The translations under genes and the position numbers were made by a program. A DNA stretch of 64,000 nt, taken from assembly GCA_014529385.2 (NCBI GenBank), contig CM043954.1, forward strand, positions 99,280,247 through 99,344,246, written 5' to 3'. The first letter of the stretch is position 1; each line of letters starts with the position of its first letter. The notes under the pieces were generated by a model. That model ran no database searches. It had not been told where the DNA came from and saw nothing but the letters and a program-made list of their open reading frames with translations. Origin of the DNA: Adiantum capillus-veneris. Lineage: Eukaryota > Streptophyta > Polypodiopsida > Polypodiales > Pteridaceae. This document shows, in pieces, positions 46,691 through 58,884 of this stretch.

Positions 46691-46965
46691 ACAAGAATTA
46701 CTTACGGTTTAGGGTTTAGGGTTAGACGAACAATGAAAAGATCTACTGTGAAAAGATGTTAAGATGTTGTGAAGTGCTACAGCTAGAGAAGAGGCAAAGG
46801 GGTTTTGTCCACTACATGCAGTATCATGTAGACGTGGGTGTGTAGATTTCTTGTACCCACAAATATAGGTATTGACCAATAAAGACGAGATTATAACCCG
46901 GTGGTTCTGATCTCCGTGCACCTCTAGACCGAGGTGTGCGGGGATTGGACATGACTAGAGAATGT

Positions 46966-46968
<3 letters not shown>

Positions 46969-47048
<80 letters not shown>

Positions 47049-47053
47049 AGGGA

Positions 47054-47087
<34 letters not shown>
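46969..47087. repeat. (GA)n microsatellite
   Basis: A GA run with a GAGAGG-type interruption at about 47,036-47,060. Confidence 0.95.
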
Positions 47088-47088
<1 letters not shown>

Positions 47089-47157
47089 GACGAAGAATGC
47101 CAATAGAATATTAAATTTTTTGTCCAGGTTATAAGTTTTTTATCCTCATTATGAGTA

Positions 47158-48335
47158 GTGACGGAATATGAGCGCATATCTGGGATTGTCATGTGCAATC
47201 TCGGTGTTGAGAAGAAGATGACGGAAGATATAGAGGGTAAAATCAACCGATTTTGCATGCTTCACAATCCAGTGATGCAAAAGTGGATTTCACAATATGA
47301 GGATGCAAAGCAAGAGCGACAAAGGGCACGAATCGAGTGGAGACGGGGAAGACGACCACCGATGCACTATCCAGCGGTTCTGGAGAGCCTACCAACCTTC
47401 ATGAGCTTAAGATGGTTGCACAACCAATTGAAAAGCGCACAACAATGCGGTGATGAAGTGACTGAGGAAGAGTGGGAGTACTCTCGGGGTTGCGCAACCA
47501 AGGTAAGTTTGCAATGTACGACTAGCTAGTGACTTTATTTCTAAACGTTTGAATGGCCACTCATAAGGTTTGTTCGTTGTAGTATAAGTCATACACAGCA
47601 GCATGGTGTAAAGGTCGACATTTTAGGGTGGAACGAATCGACAAAAAGCGTTTTACTCAAGATTGTGGAATCATGGCAAAATTTGAATAGTCTAGTCGAC
47701 GACGTTCCTCTGATGCAGATCCTGTGGTGGCGGAACTCACTTACTTCGGCACGCTGCAAGAGATTTTGAGGATCGATTACAGAGGATTTTTTGTCGACTC
47801 GTTCGACATGCAATGGTTCAAGATAATCATGGAGGGTCGCAACGCTACTCTGCGTAGAGGAGAGTCTGGTTTTCTTGAGGTGGATTCTACTAAGAAATGG
47901 ACTGACCTAAGAGACACTTTCGTACTACCCGAGCATTGTGAACAAGTAAGTATGTAAATAGTTAACATCCCCCGTTTACAAGTTATGTGCTTGAAAGCTC
48001 TCATGTAAGTTATGTGGCTCTGGCAGGTAATATTTCATCCTACAAAGTCTACATCAAACTGGTGGTACGTCATAGAGGTAGCCCCTCGTAGTTCAAGGAC
48101 GTATGAAGGCTACCATGTGCCAATCACAACGGCATCAATGGAGGAGATCAAAGAAGATGCTCAATCAGAAGCCGTTGCGGTGGTGCCAGACGAGCATCAA
48201 GATGCTACTACTCTATATGGGGTGCATGCAGAGGAGCTACAAAATGAAACAGAGGATATGTGTTTAAACGGAGAGCTCTATATAGATATAGGAAGTTATG
48301 CTGAGTTATGCGAGGATGAGAGAGAGATCTCTTAA
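47158..48335 (+). pseudogene. TNP2 C-terminal region (DUF4216-like) of CACTA element F
   Basis: Three exons with GT-AG borders: 47,158-47,502, 47,583-47,945 and 48,027-48,335, all joining in phase 0. The first has FCMLHNPVMQKWISQYEDAK and a Trp/Leu-rich end. The second has KYKSYTAAWCKGRHFRVERI and FFVDSFDMQWFKI, then LRRGESGFLEVDSTKKW. The third has VIFHPTKSTSNWWYVIEVAP. These match the order at the C-terminus of plant CACTA TNP2-type transposases. One in-frame TAG in the second exon (near 47,685) breaks it. The catalytic part that should precede it is missing, so the 5' end here is only where similarity begins. Confidence 0.75.
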
Positions 48336-48607
48336 AGCCACAAATATTGTATTTGAACAATTTTGCTCTGTGTTGTAAAAGCTCTGGCTCTCTAAGTACC
48401 TTCCATGGTGTATAACGCTCTTTTCTACTCACGCTCACATCTTTTGATTGAAAATTCTGAGTTTTCGACTTGCCTTTTCTATCACTCGATTCATTGCGTC
48501 ATTGTATTTATATGCGTCATTACGTCATTGTATTTAATGGTCTTTGCGTCATTGTCTACTCTATTCATTCAATATTAAGTTTAAATATTCGTGTGTTTAA
48601 TGCAGGT

Positions 48608-49917
48608 ATGGATGATGAGGAGTTTCTTTCTTCTTTGTCACCGCAGCAGAGACAGTGGTACGTGGAGCGTCATCGCTCTGGCGCATCATCGCGCGTTCCT
48701 ACTCCATCCGCACCTCCCTCTCTTTCGGAGCATTCGGCGCGATCCGAAGCTTCGGCGTCGACGAGACGAGCTTCACACTCGTCTAGACACCGGCGCTCTA
48801 GTGGTGGCGGTGGCAGTTGTTGTGGGGATTCCTCCACCGATGCCTCCACACCGCCTCGTGTTCGACGAGGCTCTTTACCCTCCCCTTCTTTGCCCGCCCC
48901 CACACCAGCCACAACATCGCCATCTACGCCAGGTTTTGCACGGCTGACTGTTCCTAGAAGCTACACACCTCTACCTACTCCGCCAGGAGCCACCCCTCTC
49001 GACACTCCTCGCTTCGGGGCCCAGACGCCGGTGGAGACACCTGACGTCCGTACCCCCATCGACACGCCGCTAGAGACCCCTGCCGGGACACCCAGGTTCA
49101 CGCGTCACCGGCCAGAGGGCTTGTCTTACTCCATCGACTTCAGTGGCGGCATCATCATGGATGATGATGGCAAGAAGGTGATCTCGCGCATGCGTGGTCT
49201 TTGCTCTCAGCTGTTTAGACACTACATACTAAACAAATGGAGTGAAGTACCAAGTGATTTAAAAAACAGAGTCATCAGCATACTTCATGATGAGTTTCCC
49301 GTTCCAACACGGGATCAGCGCTTCAATGAAGACCTGATGAAGATTCGAATGCACGAATACTGCAAACACAAGCGTTTCGAAGTGCAAAAAGCAATCAAGA
49401 ATGGGTGGAACAGGCCAGATTGGCTGGCCAAAGAAGATTGGAAGAATGCAAAGAAAGCAGCGCGCGAGAATCCCGACAAGTGGAAGCAACAAAAGGATGC
49501 AGCCAGAGCGCGAGTAGAGGCAGGGAGCTCTCACCACTTGGGGAGCGGTGGATGGGCATCATTTGAGGCCGATTTTGTAAGTGTTTTCACATTGCTCTTT
49601 ATGTTCGATAGTTTAGGGTTTATGAGTTTTTTAATTCTAACATAATGAAATCTTTGTATGTTTTGACAGTGGTCGATGACAGGACGTGATCCCACACCGT
49701 ACGAGCGCGAGTACGCAGGCAGGAAGGGCTTAAACGCCCTGATGGACATTCTCAGTTCTCGCGGCGGCATGGTTAGTATTAGGGTTTACTCTTTTTTATT
49801 TTTTGTATTGTTTTATAAATGTCGTTATATGTTTATACTTACTGAAAGCTGTCTTATTGTCTTTTTCTGCAGAATCCGACAGATACGCCGCTTGGATGCG
49901 ATGAGACGTCTGGCTAG
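48608..49917 (+). CDS. Ptta/En/Spm-type (Transposase_24-like) protein of CACTA element F
   Basis: A three-exon gene: 48,608-49,576, 49,670-49,771 and 49,873-49,917, with GT-AG introns in phase 0. The ATG follows an AG acceptor-like site, suggesting an upstream non-coding exon. The first part is Ser/Arg-rich, then a Pro/Thr-rich repeat (about residues 115-175) with units such as TPLDTP and TPIDTP. The conserved domain follows, with VISRMRGLCSQLFRHYILNK, WKNAKKAARENPDKWKQQ and a C-terminal WSMTGRDPTPYE. Proteins of this type occur in CACTA elements beside TNP2 and may bind the subterminal repeats. No internal stop is seen, so this gene may be intact, unlike its neighbour. Confidence 0.78.
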
Positions 49918-50249
49918 ACGACGTCAGTTTAGTCGTAGCTAGATAGCATTAGTTTAGGGTTTCTCATAGCTTACGTCTTTTTGAACCATGTATATTATTA
50001 CATTTCTCACCGCAGTTCCTTTTGGCAATCAATTCTTTATGCATATGATGCTGTACAATTGTCATTATTACATTTGCCAATCAATTCATTTTGCCTATGA
50101 TGTGTACAATTGTCAATTTTGCAAACAATGCGTCTTGTGGGTGACTATTTTGGGTCTATTATCTACCCTTGCACTTTTTTAAAAAAGTGAATCAAGTACA
50201 ATATGGTTGATGGGTGGCAGAGCAAATGCCCTGCCCTGCCACCAAAAAA

Positions 50250-50508
50250 AAATTCTCTCGGGCGTCGCTATAACCGTCACTATTTATGGCTCTATAGCGT
50301 CGCTATGAGCGTCGCTATAGTCTTCAGTCTAAACGTCGCTATAACCGTCGCTATGAGCGTCGCTATATAGCGACGCTGATAGTGACGCTTATAGCGACGC
50401 TCTCATAGCGACGCTCGTAGCGACGGTTTTAGCGACGCCGGGGGTTATAAAAACCCAGTGTATTTCCGTCGCTAACAGCGTCACAAGAGCACACAGCCTC
50501 TTGTAGTG
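50250..50508. repeat. Right subterminal repeats and terminus of F
   Basis: At least ten copies of GCGTCGCTAT or its complement in both orientations, spaced 10-25 bp, ending in the terminal inverted repeat. Much denser than the left end. Confidence 0.9.
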
Positions 50509-51316
50509 ACACTGACAGCTATCACATTTCTTATAATGGGAAGACACATCTTTATATATTGTTGGCCACCAATATCGTGCCATTAATATTTTCCTTGACA
50601 TTAATTCTCCTACAAAATGGCCTCCATGGGGCTCATCATGCAATGCCGCCCTTTAAGACTTGAGAAACATCGTCTTCTCTTAAACACCGTCTTTAAATTT
50701 CCTCACGAGGAAAACAACAGTACAAGAAACCCCCTATCAAAGAATAATGACGGGCTTGAAGAAGTAGTTTCTTCTTCTCACGCTTTGTAGATTTATGAGG
50801 ATATTTTGTTCTACTAAGAAATTTACCTATATCCACATACTAGGGTAGTTATCCCTCAACAACGAATAGATGAACATCATGCAATTCATCATCTACCCCC
50901 CTTTATTTATCATCAGTAAGAAATCTAGAAAGATGATTTTCTAAAACATGTGTCTTCCCTGGGTGTACAATCACCTCAAAGTTGAACTCTTGCAAGAGTA
51001 ACATCCAACAAATAACTCTCCCAAAGATTTTGGGTTTGCTCAACAAATATTTCAATACAATATGATCCACATGAATTATGAAATGATTACCCAATAAATA
51101 GTAACAAAATTTGTCAACAAAGAAAACCATAAAGAGGAATTCCTTTTCAATCATAGTATAATTATGCTCTAGACCACTCAAAACTCGATTGGCATAGTAA
51201 ATAGGATGGTCTATTTTTTTATCATTATCTTGGCCTAACACTGACCCAACTATTGTATGAGATGCATCTGCATGAATATGAAAATCTTTTGACCAATCAG
51301 GACCTATTAAGATCAA
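50509..51316 (-). pseudogene. RNase H and integrase zinc region of element E
   Basis: RNase H: FHIHADASHTIVGSVLGQ (about 51,290-51,235), PIYYANRVLSGLEHNYTMIE (about 51,215-51,155), VDHIVLKYLLSKPKIFGR and HVLENHLSRF near 50,930. The integrase zinc region follows after a broken linker: HDEPHGGHFVGELMSRKIL and HYKKCDSCQC (ending at the F junction). The last cysteine codon TGT is the F target duplication. Confidence 0.85.
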
Positions 51317-52395
51317 TGCTTTAATCGGATGTTCTTTGATATCATCAAATGTAGCCTGACATTTTATAGTTCATAAATATCCCGCTTCTTTCTTCAATAA
51401 ATATGCTAAGGGAAGTGAACTTTAGAATGAATCTTTGATATTAGTTTGCATGCCCTATAAATCCTCACAGTTGACAGAGATTCTAAGGTATTGGCAATTT
51501 TTTTATTTTGTTGATTTTACTTTAATCCACAATAATTCCATCTTTGGAAATAATATACCCTAGTAACACTCCCTTGAACACTCCAAAGACACACTTTTCA
51601 AGGGTTAACGAGATACCTATCTCTACATTATGTTCAAATACTAAGGCCAATTTTGCAGGCATATCCTCCTCAGTCCCTTGCACTGAAAAGTCATCCAGAA
51701 AAAATTCCATCCATTTTTGGAAAAATATTGATAAGCCGCAATCATTACACATTGAAATGTGGCAGGGGCATTACATAAATCAAATGGCATAACCTGATAA
51801 GAAAATGTACCCCATTTTGTAGTGAAAGTTGTCTTTGATTAGCCCTACTCATGTATTTGGATATGATTCTAGCCACTAAACCCATCCATAAAGGAATAGA
51901 GTTCATATCCAATCATACGATCTAAAAATTGATCCGTAAAGGGAAAAGGGAAATGATCCTTCTTTGTTTTCCCATTAAGCTTCCTATAGTCTACACAAAT
52001 GTGATCTTGTTATTTTTCTTGGGTACTACCACTATAGGAGACACCCACTCATTGTAAGAAACTGTGTAAATAAACCCCACATCTAGGAGTTTCATTATCT
52101 CTACTTTTACCAACTCTACATAAATAGGATTGGTCTATCATTGATGCTGACATATAGGTCAAGCATCAGGCTCTAAGTCAATGTAATGTTTGCATAAATC
52201 AAGCTTTACTCCTCCTAGGTCTTTGTATGACCAAGCAAAAACATGCTGATACTCTCTCAAAATTTTTTTAAGTTTTTGTAGCGTTGTCCCCTTCAATTGA
52301 CTTCCCAAATTTAAACTTTTTCCTTCAGAATACAGAAGAGTATGAAACACTGCTCTTGAATGCAGAAGAGTATGAAACAATGGCGGTTTCCTCAT
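51317..52395 (-). pseudogene. Reverse transcriptase region of element E
   Basis: Starts with the pre-RT block LKKILREYQHVFAWSYKDLG and LCKHYIDLEPDA (52,300-52,160). Then WVSPIVVVPKKNNKITFV (about 52,055-52,000) and the catalytic FFLDDFSVQGTEEDMP (about 51,705-51,655), with LEKCVFGVFKGVLLGYIIS further on. Stops and shifts separate the blocks. Orientation and order agree with the RNase H and integrase pieces to the left. Confidence 0.8.
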
Positions 52396-53000
52396 TCAAT
52401 AGGGAAAATTTGGACCCTAAAAGGGACCCTATAAGGAGGTTTGACTTTGCCTCTCTTGTCCAAAGTGGGCAGCCCGGTGCAATACATAAATGCTTTGTCA
52501 AAACCCTATCAACCAACATATCATTGAAAAGATCTTAGTAGGTTGTAAATCCCCAAACTTTGACGAATTTGGAGTTGATTTGTAGAAGTTATGGCCTCCC
52601 CACTGAAGCTGAAATGAAGGAAGAGATTCCATTTATAAGACAGAGTTGTCACATCAAAAAAATAGAATCTTTTAGAATATAAGGAATCTGATGGCATGCT
52701 ATATATCAATAGATAGATCTTGATGAGTACATTCTAAACCCAAAAGGTCCGATAAGTTTTGATTTCATTTGTAAAAAAATTACCTTGCGCTCATGTTGGA
52801 CAAGAGGGAGAAATTCAAAGTCCTTATAGGGCCCATTTGAGAGTCCAAAACTTCCCTAATGACTGTCATCCCATTCCTCAATAGCCACCATAAAAACATT
52901 AATCTCCCCCTCAGATTCACCTCTTTTTCTAAACTCACACTGCTCTTGAATGCAGAAGAGTATGAAACAATGGCGGTTTCCCTATTACTGTCATCCATTC
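52320..53000. repeat. Local duplications in element E
   Basis: ATGCAGAAGAGTATGAAACAATGGCGGTTTCC occurs at about 52,360 and again at about 52,950; flanking phrases from the 52,400-52,460 part recur inverted around 52,795-52,850. A smaller 24-bp unit (CAGAAGAGTATGAAACA) is doubled at 52,334-52,382. This suggests rearrangement after insertion. Confidence 0.65.
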
Positions 53001-53303
53001 CTCAATAGCCACCATAAAAACATTAATCTCCCCCTCAAATTCAAAATTAAGTGAATCATCAAGTTGAAATTCCACTAATGGAATAACCCCAATTTGATGG
53101 TCATCATTCTTTCTAGTTTCAATTTCCTCCCTATAATACTCACTACTCAACTCATAAGGTAATAGAGCATCAAAATAATTAATTTGCTCACATACTTGTG
53201 AATGCTCTTTATCAAGACGTGCTTCTAATAAATCTTGTCTTTTCTCACTATCTACCAATGTAGCTACGTCATCATTCACTAGCTTTCTTTCCTCTTTTTC
53301 CAA
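52935..53303 (-). pseudogene. gag-like or spacer ORF of element E
   Basis: A 122-codon acidic frame with RKLVNDDVATLVDSEKRQDL and EVNYF- or LPYELSSEYYREEIE-like blocks; no zinc knuckle or protease site. Its position between RT and the far-right E remnants suggests the gag-protease part or an extra ORF. I do not recognise the domain. Confidence 0.4.
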
Positions 53304-53460
53304 ATCTCCTAATAAACATGGACTTTCAGTAGAAATATCTATTTGGTTACTGATAGATTATAGCCTCACTCTCAAGGAATCTTTCATCCTTTCAAATAAC
53401 TTGACATCCTCACTAAAGATACTTATACCTCTGAATCTCCTCTTTCATCGCTCTAATACA

Positions 53461-53465
53461 TTGAA
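53461..53465. repeat. Target-site duplication of copia element G, left copy (TTGAA)
   Basis: TTGAA directly precedes the 5' LTR and recurs at 58,968-58,972 after the 3' LTR. On the minus strand the gag-like frame of E reads through this site once one copy is removed. Confidence 0.95.
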
Positions 53466-54110
53466 TGTTAAGTATGGAGCCTGATTTACCCTTGTAATTT
53501 TATGTGGTAAAAGCGCACATTTGTAAGGCCCCCATTATGAGGAGAAGTCATCGTGCGTGAAGGAAAATCACTCAACGGAAACCAAAATTTTCACGGACAA
53601 GAATCAGGGGCAACTTTAGGGGCCTCGGGGGTGGAAGCCCCCGAGATGCATTTTTTTCCCTCGCCGGAATATTCATTTTCACCGGAATATCATGGTCGGA
53701 CGGCGGTCGGAAAGTGGTCGGAAAACAACCGTCGGTTGGCCGGAAGTCGGAAGTCAATGGCCGGTGGTGGCCTGTGGCCAAATTCAAAAGCGGACTTGTC
53801 TTCTCAAGGGCGGCCACACATGGGCGGATTGAAGGGTCTGATTTGGACTTATCTACAGAAGGGCGGCTACACATGGCTGCCTCTCATGAGAGAGGGAAGC
53901 CCTGTTGGCCTATAAAAGGAGGCCATTTCTACACACAGTGTGAAGTTGATGCAACAAGGTGAGTGTGAGGTGGTGAGAGTGAAGCAAGGTGGGAGCTCCA
54001 TTAAGGGTATAATCCCTTTGTAAACTACTTCTTGTTTTGAAGTACTAAAGCCATTGAGTGGCTGCTTTTCCATGGACATAGCCCACATTGGGTGAACCAC
54101 GTATATCGTG

Positions 54111-54145
<35 letters not shown>

Positions 54146-54230
54146 CTATAATCTTTTGTGTGTGAAATCTATCTCTCTCCATTAAGTAATCTACTCAAAT
54201 ATATATGTAGCTACATCTTATTTCCTAACA
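53466..54230 (+). repeat. 5' LTR of element G
   Basis: 765 bp. A TATA box TATAAAAGG lies at 53,911-53,919. A CT run of about 28 bp lies at 54,114-54,141. The 3' LTR has the same parts. Confidence 0.95.
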
Positions 54231-54232
54231 AC

Positions 54233-54244
54233 TGGTATCAGAGC
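54233..54244 (+). other. Primer-binding site of element G
   Basis: TGGTATCAGAGC begins two bases after the LTR, complementary to the 3' end of initiator Met tRNA. Confidence 0.9.
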
Positions 54245-54303
54245 AAGGTTTGCTCGTAGCTAAATTATCTGAAGGAAAGGATTTCTTGAATTGAGTGGGG
54301 GTT

Positions 54304-57300
54304 ATGGCGGAGGAAGGGAAGATCAAGATTGAGAAGTTCAACGGCAAAAACTACGAACATTGGAAGATGCAGATTGAAGACTATCTCTACCAAAAGGACC
54401 TCTATTTGCCACTAGGTGGTCTTGCAAAGAAGCCCGCAATGATGGAAGATGAAGCATGGATTGTCCTTGATCGAAAGGCACTGGGAACAATCCGATTAAG
54501 CTTGGCATCAACGGTGGCCTTCAATGTTTCAGAAATGAAGACCACTGAGGACTTGATGAAGTCACTTGATGACTTCTATGAGAAACCATCGGCATCCAAT
54601 AAGGTATTTCTTATGAAGCGCTTGTTCAATCTAAAGATGGCAGAGAATGGTTTAGTTGTTGCAGAACATCTAAATGACTTTAACACAAACATAGTCAACT
54701 TCGATCGGTGAAAATCAATTTTGATGATGAAGTGCGTGCTCTCCTTATACTATCATCTCTACCAGATAGTTGGGACAGCCTTGTGATGGTTGTAAGTAAT
54801 TCTATTTTTGGCACAAATACTCTTAAGTTTGATGATGTTGTGGGTGTTCTCCTAAGTGAGGAAATACGAAGGAGAAGCACAGGAGAATCATCAAGTGCTG
54901 CATTGTCAGTGGAAACAAGAGGAAGGACTAAGGAGAATTTCAAAAACCAAAAGGGTCGTGATCGCTCAAGACGAAGCAAGTCACGCATAAAGTCAGTTCT
55001 TGAATGTTGGAACTGCGGCAAGAAGGGCCACATCAAGAAGGATTGCTTGTCCAAGAAGAAGAAGGAGACAGAGTCTCAAGACAACAAGCCAACATCGGAG
55101 GCCAATGTGGCAGGTAAAGTAGAGCAAGATGCTCTAATTCTCTCATTAGACAATGTGTTTAAATCCTGGATAGTAGATTCCAGGGCTTCATTCCATGCGA
55201 CACCACACAAGCAACATTTCAAAGACTACACCAAAGGTAATTTTGGGTATGTATACTTGGGAGATGATGAAGCTTGTGAGATTGTCCGGCAAAGGTACAA
55301 TTTTTGTCAAAACTGCTAATGGACATGAATGGAAGCTTAAAGATGTTAGGCATGTTCCTTCTCTTCATAAAAATTTGATCTCCACAGGACAACTGGACGA
55401 TGAAGGTCACAATATTGCATTCGGAAACAAACGGTGGAAGATCTCAAAGGGATCTTTGGTGGTTGCCAAGGGAGAAAAGGTCGGTACACTTTACTTGTAT
55501 ACTATTAGCACGCAACCTTCAGCTTGTGTAGCAACTACATAAGTTGACAGTGCGGTGTGGCACTACCGACTTGGACATATGAGTGGCAAAGGAATGCAAA
55601 TCCTTCAAACAAAGAAGCTTCTACCAGGTTTGAAAGAAGTGGACTTAGAGTTCTGTGAAGATTGTGTTTATGGTAAACAAAAGAGGGTAAAATTTCAAAA
55701 AATCAGGAAATGAAAGAAAAAATAAAAAACTTGAGTTGGTTCATTCTGATGTTTGGGGTTCTATAAGTACACCATCACTTGGTGGCTCATTGTACTATGT
55801 AACATTCATAGACAATGCGACTAGAAAAGCATGGGTTTATGTCATGAAGAATAAATCCGATGTATTTTCCATATTTCAAAGGTGGAAAGCCTTTGTGGAG
55901 AATGAATCAAGTACCAAGGTTAAATGCCTCAGATCCGACAATGGAGGCGAATATTGCAGCCATGCTTTTGAAATCTTTTGTGCTAGCAATGGCATTCGGA
56001 GGCAAAGGAAAACCCCAAGGACACCTCAACAAAATGGAATTTTGGAAAGGATGAACAGGACAATCATGGAGCGAGCACGAAGCATGCGGCTACATGCAGG
56101 CCTACCGCTTGAGCTTTGGGCGGAAGCTGTAAGTACGTCTATGTACTTAATCAATTGGTCACCCTCAACGGCATTGGATGGGGGATTTCCAGAAGAGGCA
56201 TGGACAGGTAAACCGGAGAAATATGCATTTCTCAAAGTGTTTGGGTGTGAGGCTTTCATGCACATTGATAGAAGGCTCCTAAGATCAAAGCTAGATGCAA
56301 AGTCCAAAAAGTGTTTCTTCATTGGCTATGGAGAAGGTGACTTTGGGTATCGCCTATGGAATCCTAAAGATGGTAAAATCTTAAGGAGTAGGGATGTAAT
56401 TTTTAACGAACAAAATATGTACAAAGATTACTTGGAAAGAAAACAAACAAAAGAAACAGGTGATGAGTACATGGAGCTCAAGGACAGTGAAGACTCAAGG
56501 ACTGCAAACGGTGACAATGTGCAACAATGTCAACCAAATGAGGAGCCTCAACCTATTCCCCAAATATCTACAAGAGCAAGTAGACCTCCAGAAAGGTTTG
56601 TTCCTTTCTTCAACCATCTCTTGATCTCAGATTCTGGAGAGTCGGAATCATACGAAGAAGCTATGCAACATGAATCCAAAGAAGAATGGACGGAGATCAT
56701 GCAAGTGGAGATGGACTCACTACATCGCAACCAAACGTGGGAGTTGGTTGAGTTGCCTAAAAGTAAGCGGGCACTTCAAAACAAATGGGTGTACAAGGTG
56801 AAGGAAGAAGAAGGTGGGAAGAAAAGGTACAAGTCTAGGCTTGTGGTAAAAGGGTTTTCTCAAAAGAAAGGTATTGACTTCAATGAAATATTTTCTCCTG
56901 TTGTAAAAATGAACTCAATTAGGCTTGTCTTAAGCCTTGTGGCTTCTCATGATCTAAATCTCGAGCAAATGGATGTAAATATGGCATTCCCTCACGGTGA
57001 CTTAGAGGAGGAAATCTACATGCTTCAACCAAAGGGGTATGAAGTAAAAGGTAAGGAGAAAATGGTTTGCAGATTAAAGAAGAGCTTGTATTGTTTAAAG
57101 CAAGCATCAAGAAAATGGTACTTGAAGTTTGATCGATGGATGTTGGATCATGGATTCACAAGATGCAACTCGGATCACTGCGTCTACACGAAGAATTTGG
57201 GAGATGGGAAATTCATCATCCTAATGTTGTATGTTGATGACATGTTGATTGCAAGTGCTAACATGCAGGACATCAAAGACCTAAAAGAGGAGCTGTCTAA

Positions 57301-58090
57301 ATCTTTTTCAATGAAAGATTTAGGTGCTGCAAAGAGGATAGTTGGTATGAAAATATCAAGGGACATGACGAAGAAGACAATAAAGCTATCTCAATAATAT
57401 TACATCAAGAAGGTACTAGAAAGGTTTGCAATGCAAAATGCAAAACCAGTTTCTACACCTTTGGCTGGTCACTTTAAACTAACAAAGGATATGTGTCCAA
57501 AGACACAAGAGGAGATATCCTATATGTCTAAAGTTCCATATGCTGCAGCGGTAGGTTCTATAATGTATGCTATGGTCTAGACAAGGCTAGACATTGCACA
57601 TACAGTGGGAGTTGTGAGTAGGTTCATGGAAAACCCAGGTAAAGAGCATTGGCAAGCAGTGAAGTGGATACTTAGGTATCTAAAAGGGACAACAACAAAT
57701 GATTTGTATTTTGGAGGAACTGATATTTTCTAGAAGGATATGCTGATGCAGATATGGCAGGCGACAAAGATACTCGAAGGAGCACTACTGGCTATTTCTT
57801 CACGGTTGGAGGCACGGTAGTAAGCTGGGCTTCAAAGCTGCAGAAAGTGGTCTCACTTTCTACCACGGAAGTAGAGTATGTAGCAATGACGGGGGCAAGC
57901 AAAGAAATTATGTGGCTTCACAGATTCTTAGAAGAGCTTGGATTCAAACAAGACAATTGTGTCTTGTACAGTGATAGCCAAAGTGCTATCCATCTTGTGA
58001 AGAACTCAGCTTTCATTCAAGTACAAAGAACATTGAAAATCCTATAGACATGTTTACAAAGGTGGTCAACAAGGAGAAGTTGAGGTTTTT
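54304..58090 (+). pseudogene. gag-pol of copia element G, broken
   Basis: Gag starts MAEEGKIKIEKFNGKNYEHW (54,304) and has a zinc knuckle CWNCGKKGHIKKDC (about 55,006). Protease has WIVDSRASFHATP (about 55,165), with the glycine of DSGAS changed to arginine. Integrase: HYRLGHMSGKGM, then HSDVWG, RSDNGGEY and QQNGILERMNRT with all three acidic residues. RT: QMDVNMAFPHGDLEEEIYM and LMLYVDDMLIAS (about 57,222). RNase [19 protein letters not shown] and [14 protein letters not shown]. Frameshifts lie near 54,706, 55,290 and 57,733 and stops near 55,541, 57,395 and 57,578. About 70 residues of the RNase H end appear deleted near 58,025, just before PIDMFTKVV. Confidence 0.9.
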
Positions 58091-58178
58091 CTCATCTTCA
58101 ATCGGCATTCAAGGATAAGAAGCCAAGATGGAAAGCAGTCACAGGTTTGGTTTGGAGATCAGTCTCCAGGTGGGAGAT

Positions 58179-58848
58179 TGTTAAGTATGGAGCCTGATTT
58201 CTCCTTGTAATTTTATGTGGTAAAAGCGCACATTTGTAAGGCCCCCATTATGAGGAGAAGTCATCGTGCGTGAAGGAAAATCACTCAACGGAAACCAAAA
58301 TTTTCACGGCCAAGAATCAGGGGCAACTTTAGGGACCTTGGGGGCGGAAGCCCCCGAGATGCATTTTTTTCCCTCGTCTGAATATTTCTTTTTGTCGGAA
58401 TATTATGGCCGGACGACGGCCGGAAAGTGATCGGAAAACAACCGTCGGTTTTGATGGTGACCGATAGTCAATGGCCGGTGGCCGGAAGTCGAAAGTCAAT
58501 GGCCGGTGGTGGCCGGTGGACGAATTCAAAAGCGGACTTGTCTTCTCAAGGGCGACCACACATGGGCGGATTGGAGGGTCTGATTTGGACTTATCTACAC
58601 AAGGGCGGCTACACATGGCTGCCTCTCATGAGAGAGGGCAGCCCTTTTGGCCTATAAAAGGAGGCCATTTCATAGTGTGAAGTTGATGCAACAAGGTGAG
58701 TGTGAGGTGGTGAGAGTGAAGCAAGGCGGGAGCTCCATTAAGGGTATAATCCCTTTTTAAACTACTTCTTGTTTTGAAGTACTAAAGCCATTGAGTGGCT
58801 ACTTTCCCGTGGACGTAGCCCACATTGGGTGAACCACGTATATTGTGT

Positions 58849-58884
<36 letters not shown>

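Larger units (their letters stand above)
44955..50508 (+). mobile_element. Element F: CACTA (En/Spm) transposon, non-autonomous
   Basis: It begins CACTACAAGAGGCT and ends AGCCTCTTGTAGTG, a 14-bp perfect terminal inverted repeat of CACTA type. ACA lies on both outer sides (44,952-44,954 and 50,509-50,511), matching the 3-bp duplication known for this superfamily. Both ends carry dense repeats of GCGACGCT or its complement. Inside are a TNP2 C-terminal (DUF4216-like) gene remnant and a Ptta/En/Spm-type gene, but no TNP2 catalytic domain. It is therefore a deletion derivative that would need a helper. Confidence 0.93.

Noticed and set aside
46700-46722. TTTAGGG-like telomere repeat
   Set aside because: Only about two units, inside a transposon; too short to suggest a telomere or an interstitial telomere array.
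46824-47258. 144-codon minus-strand ORF with a long Ser-Leu run
   Set aside because: It is mostly the GA microsatellite read backwards and overlaps the real plus-strand TNP2 remnant.
53572-53874. Minus-strand ORF in the LTR of element G, also at 58,329-58,616
   Set aside because: Present in both LTRs only as a chance frame in GC-rich repeat sequence, antisense to the promoter.
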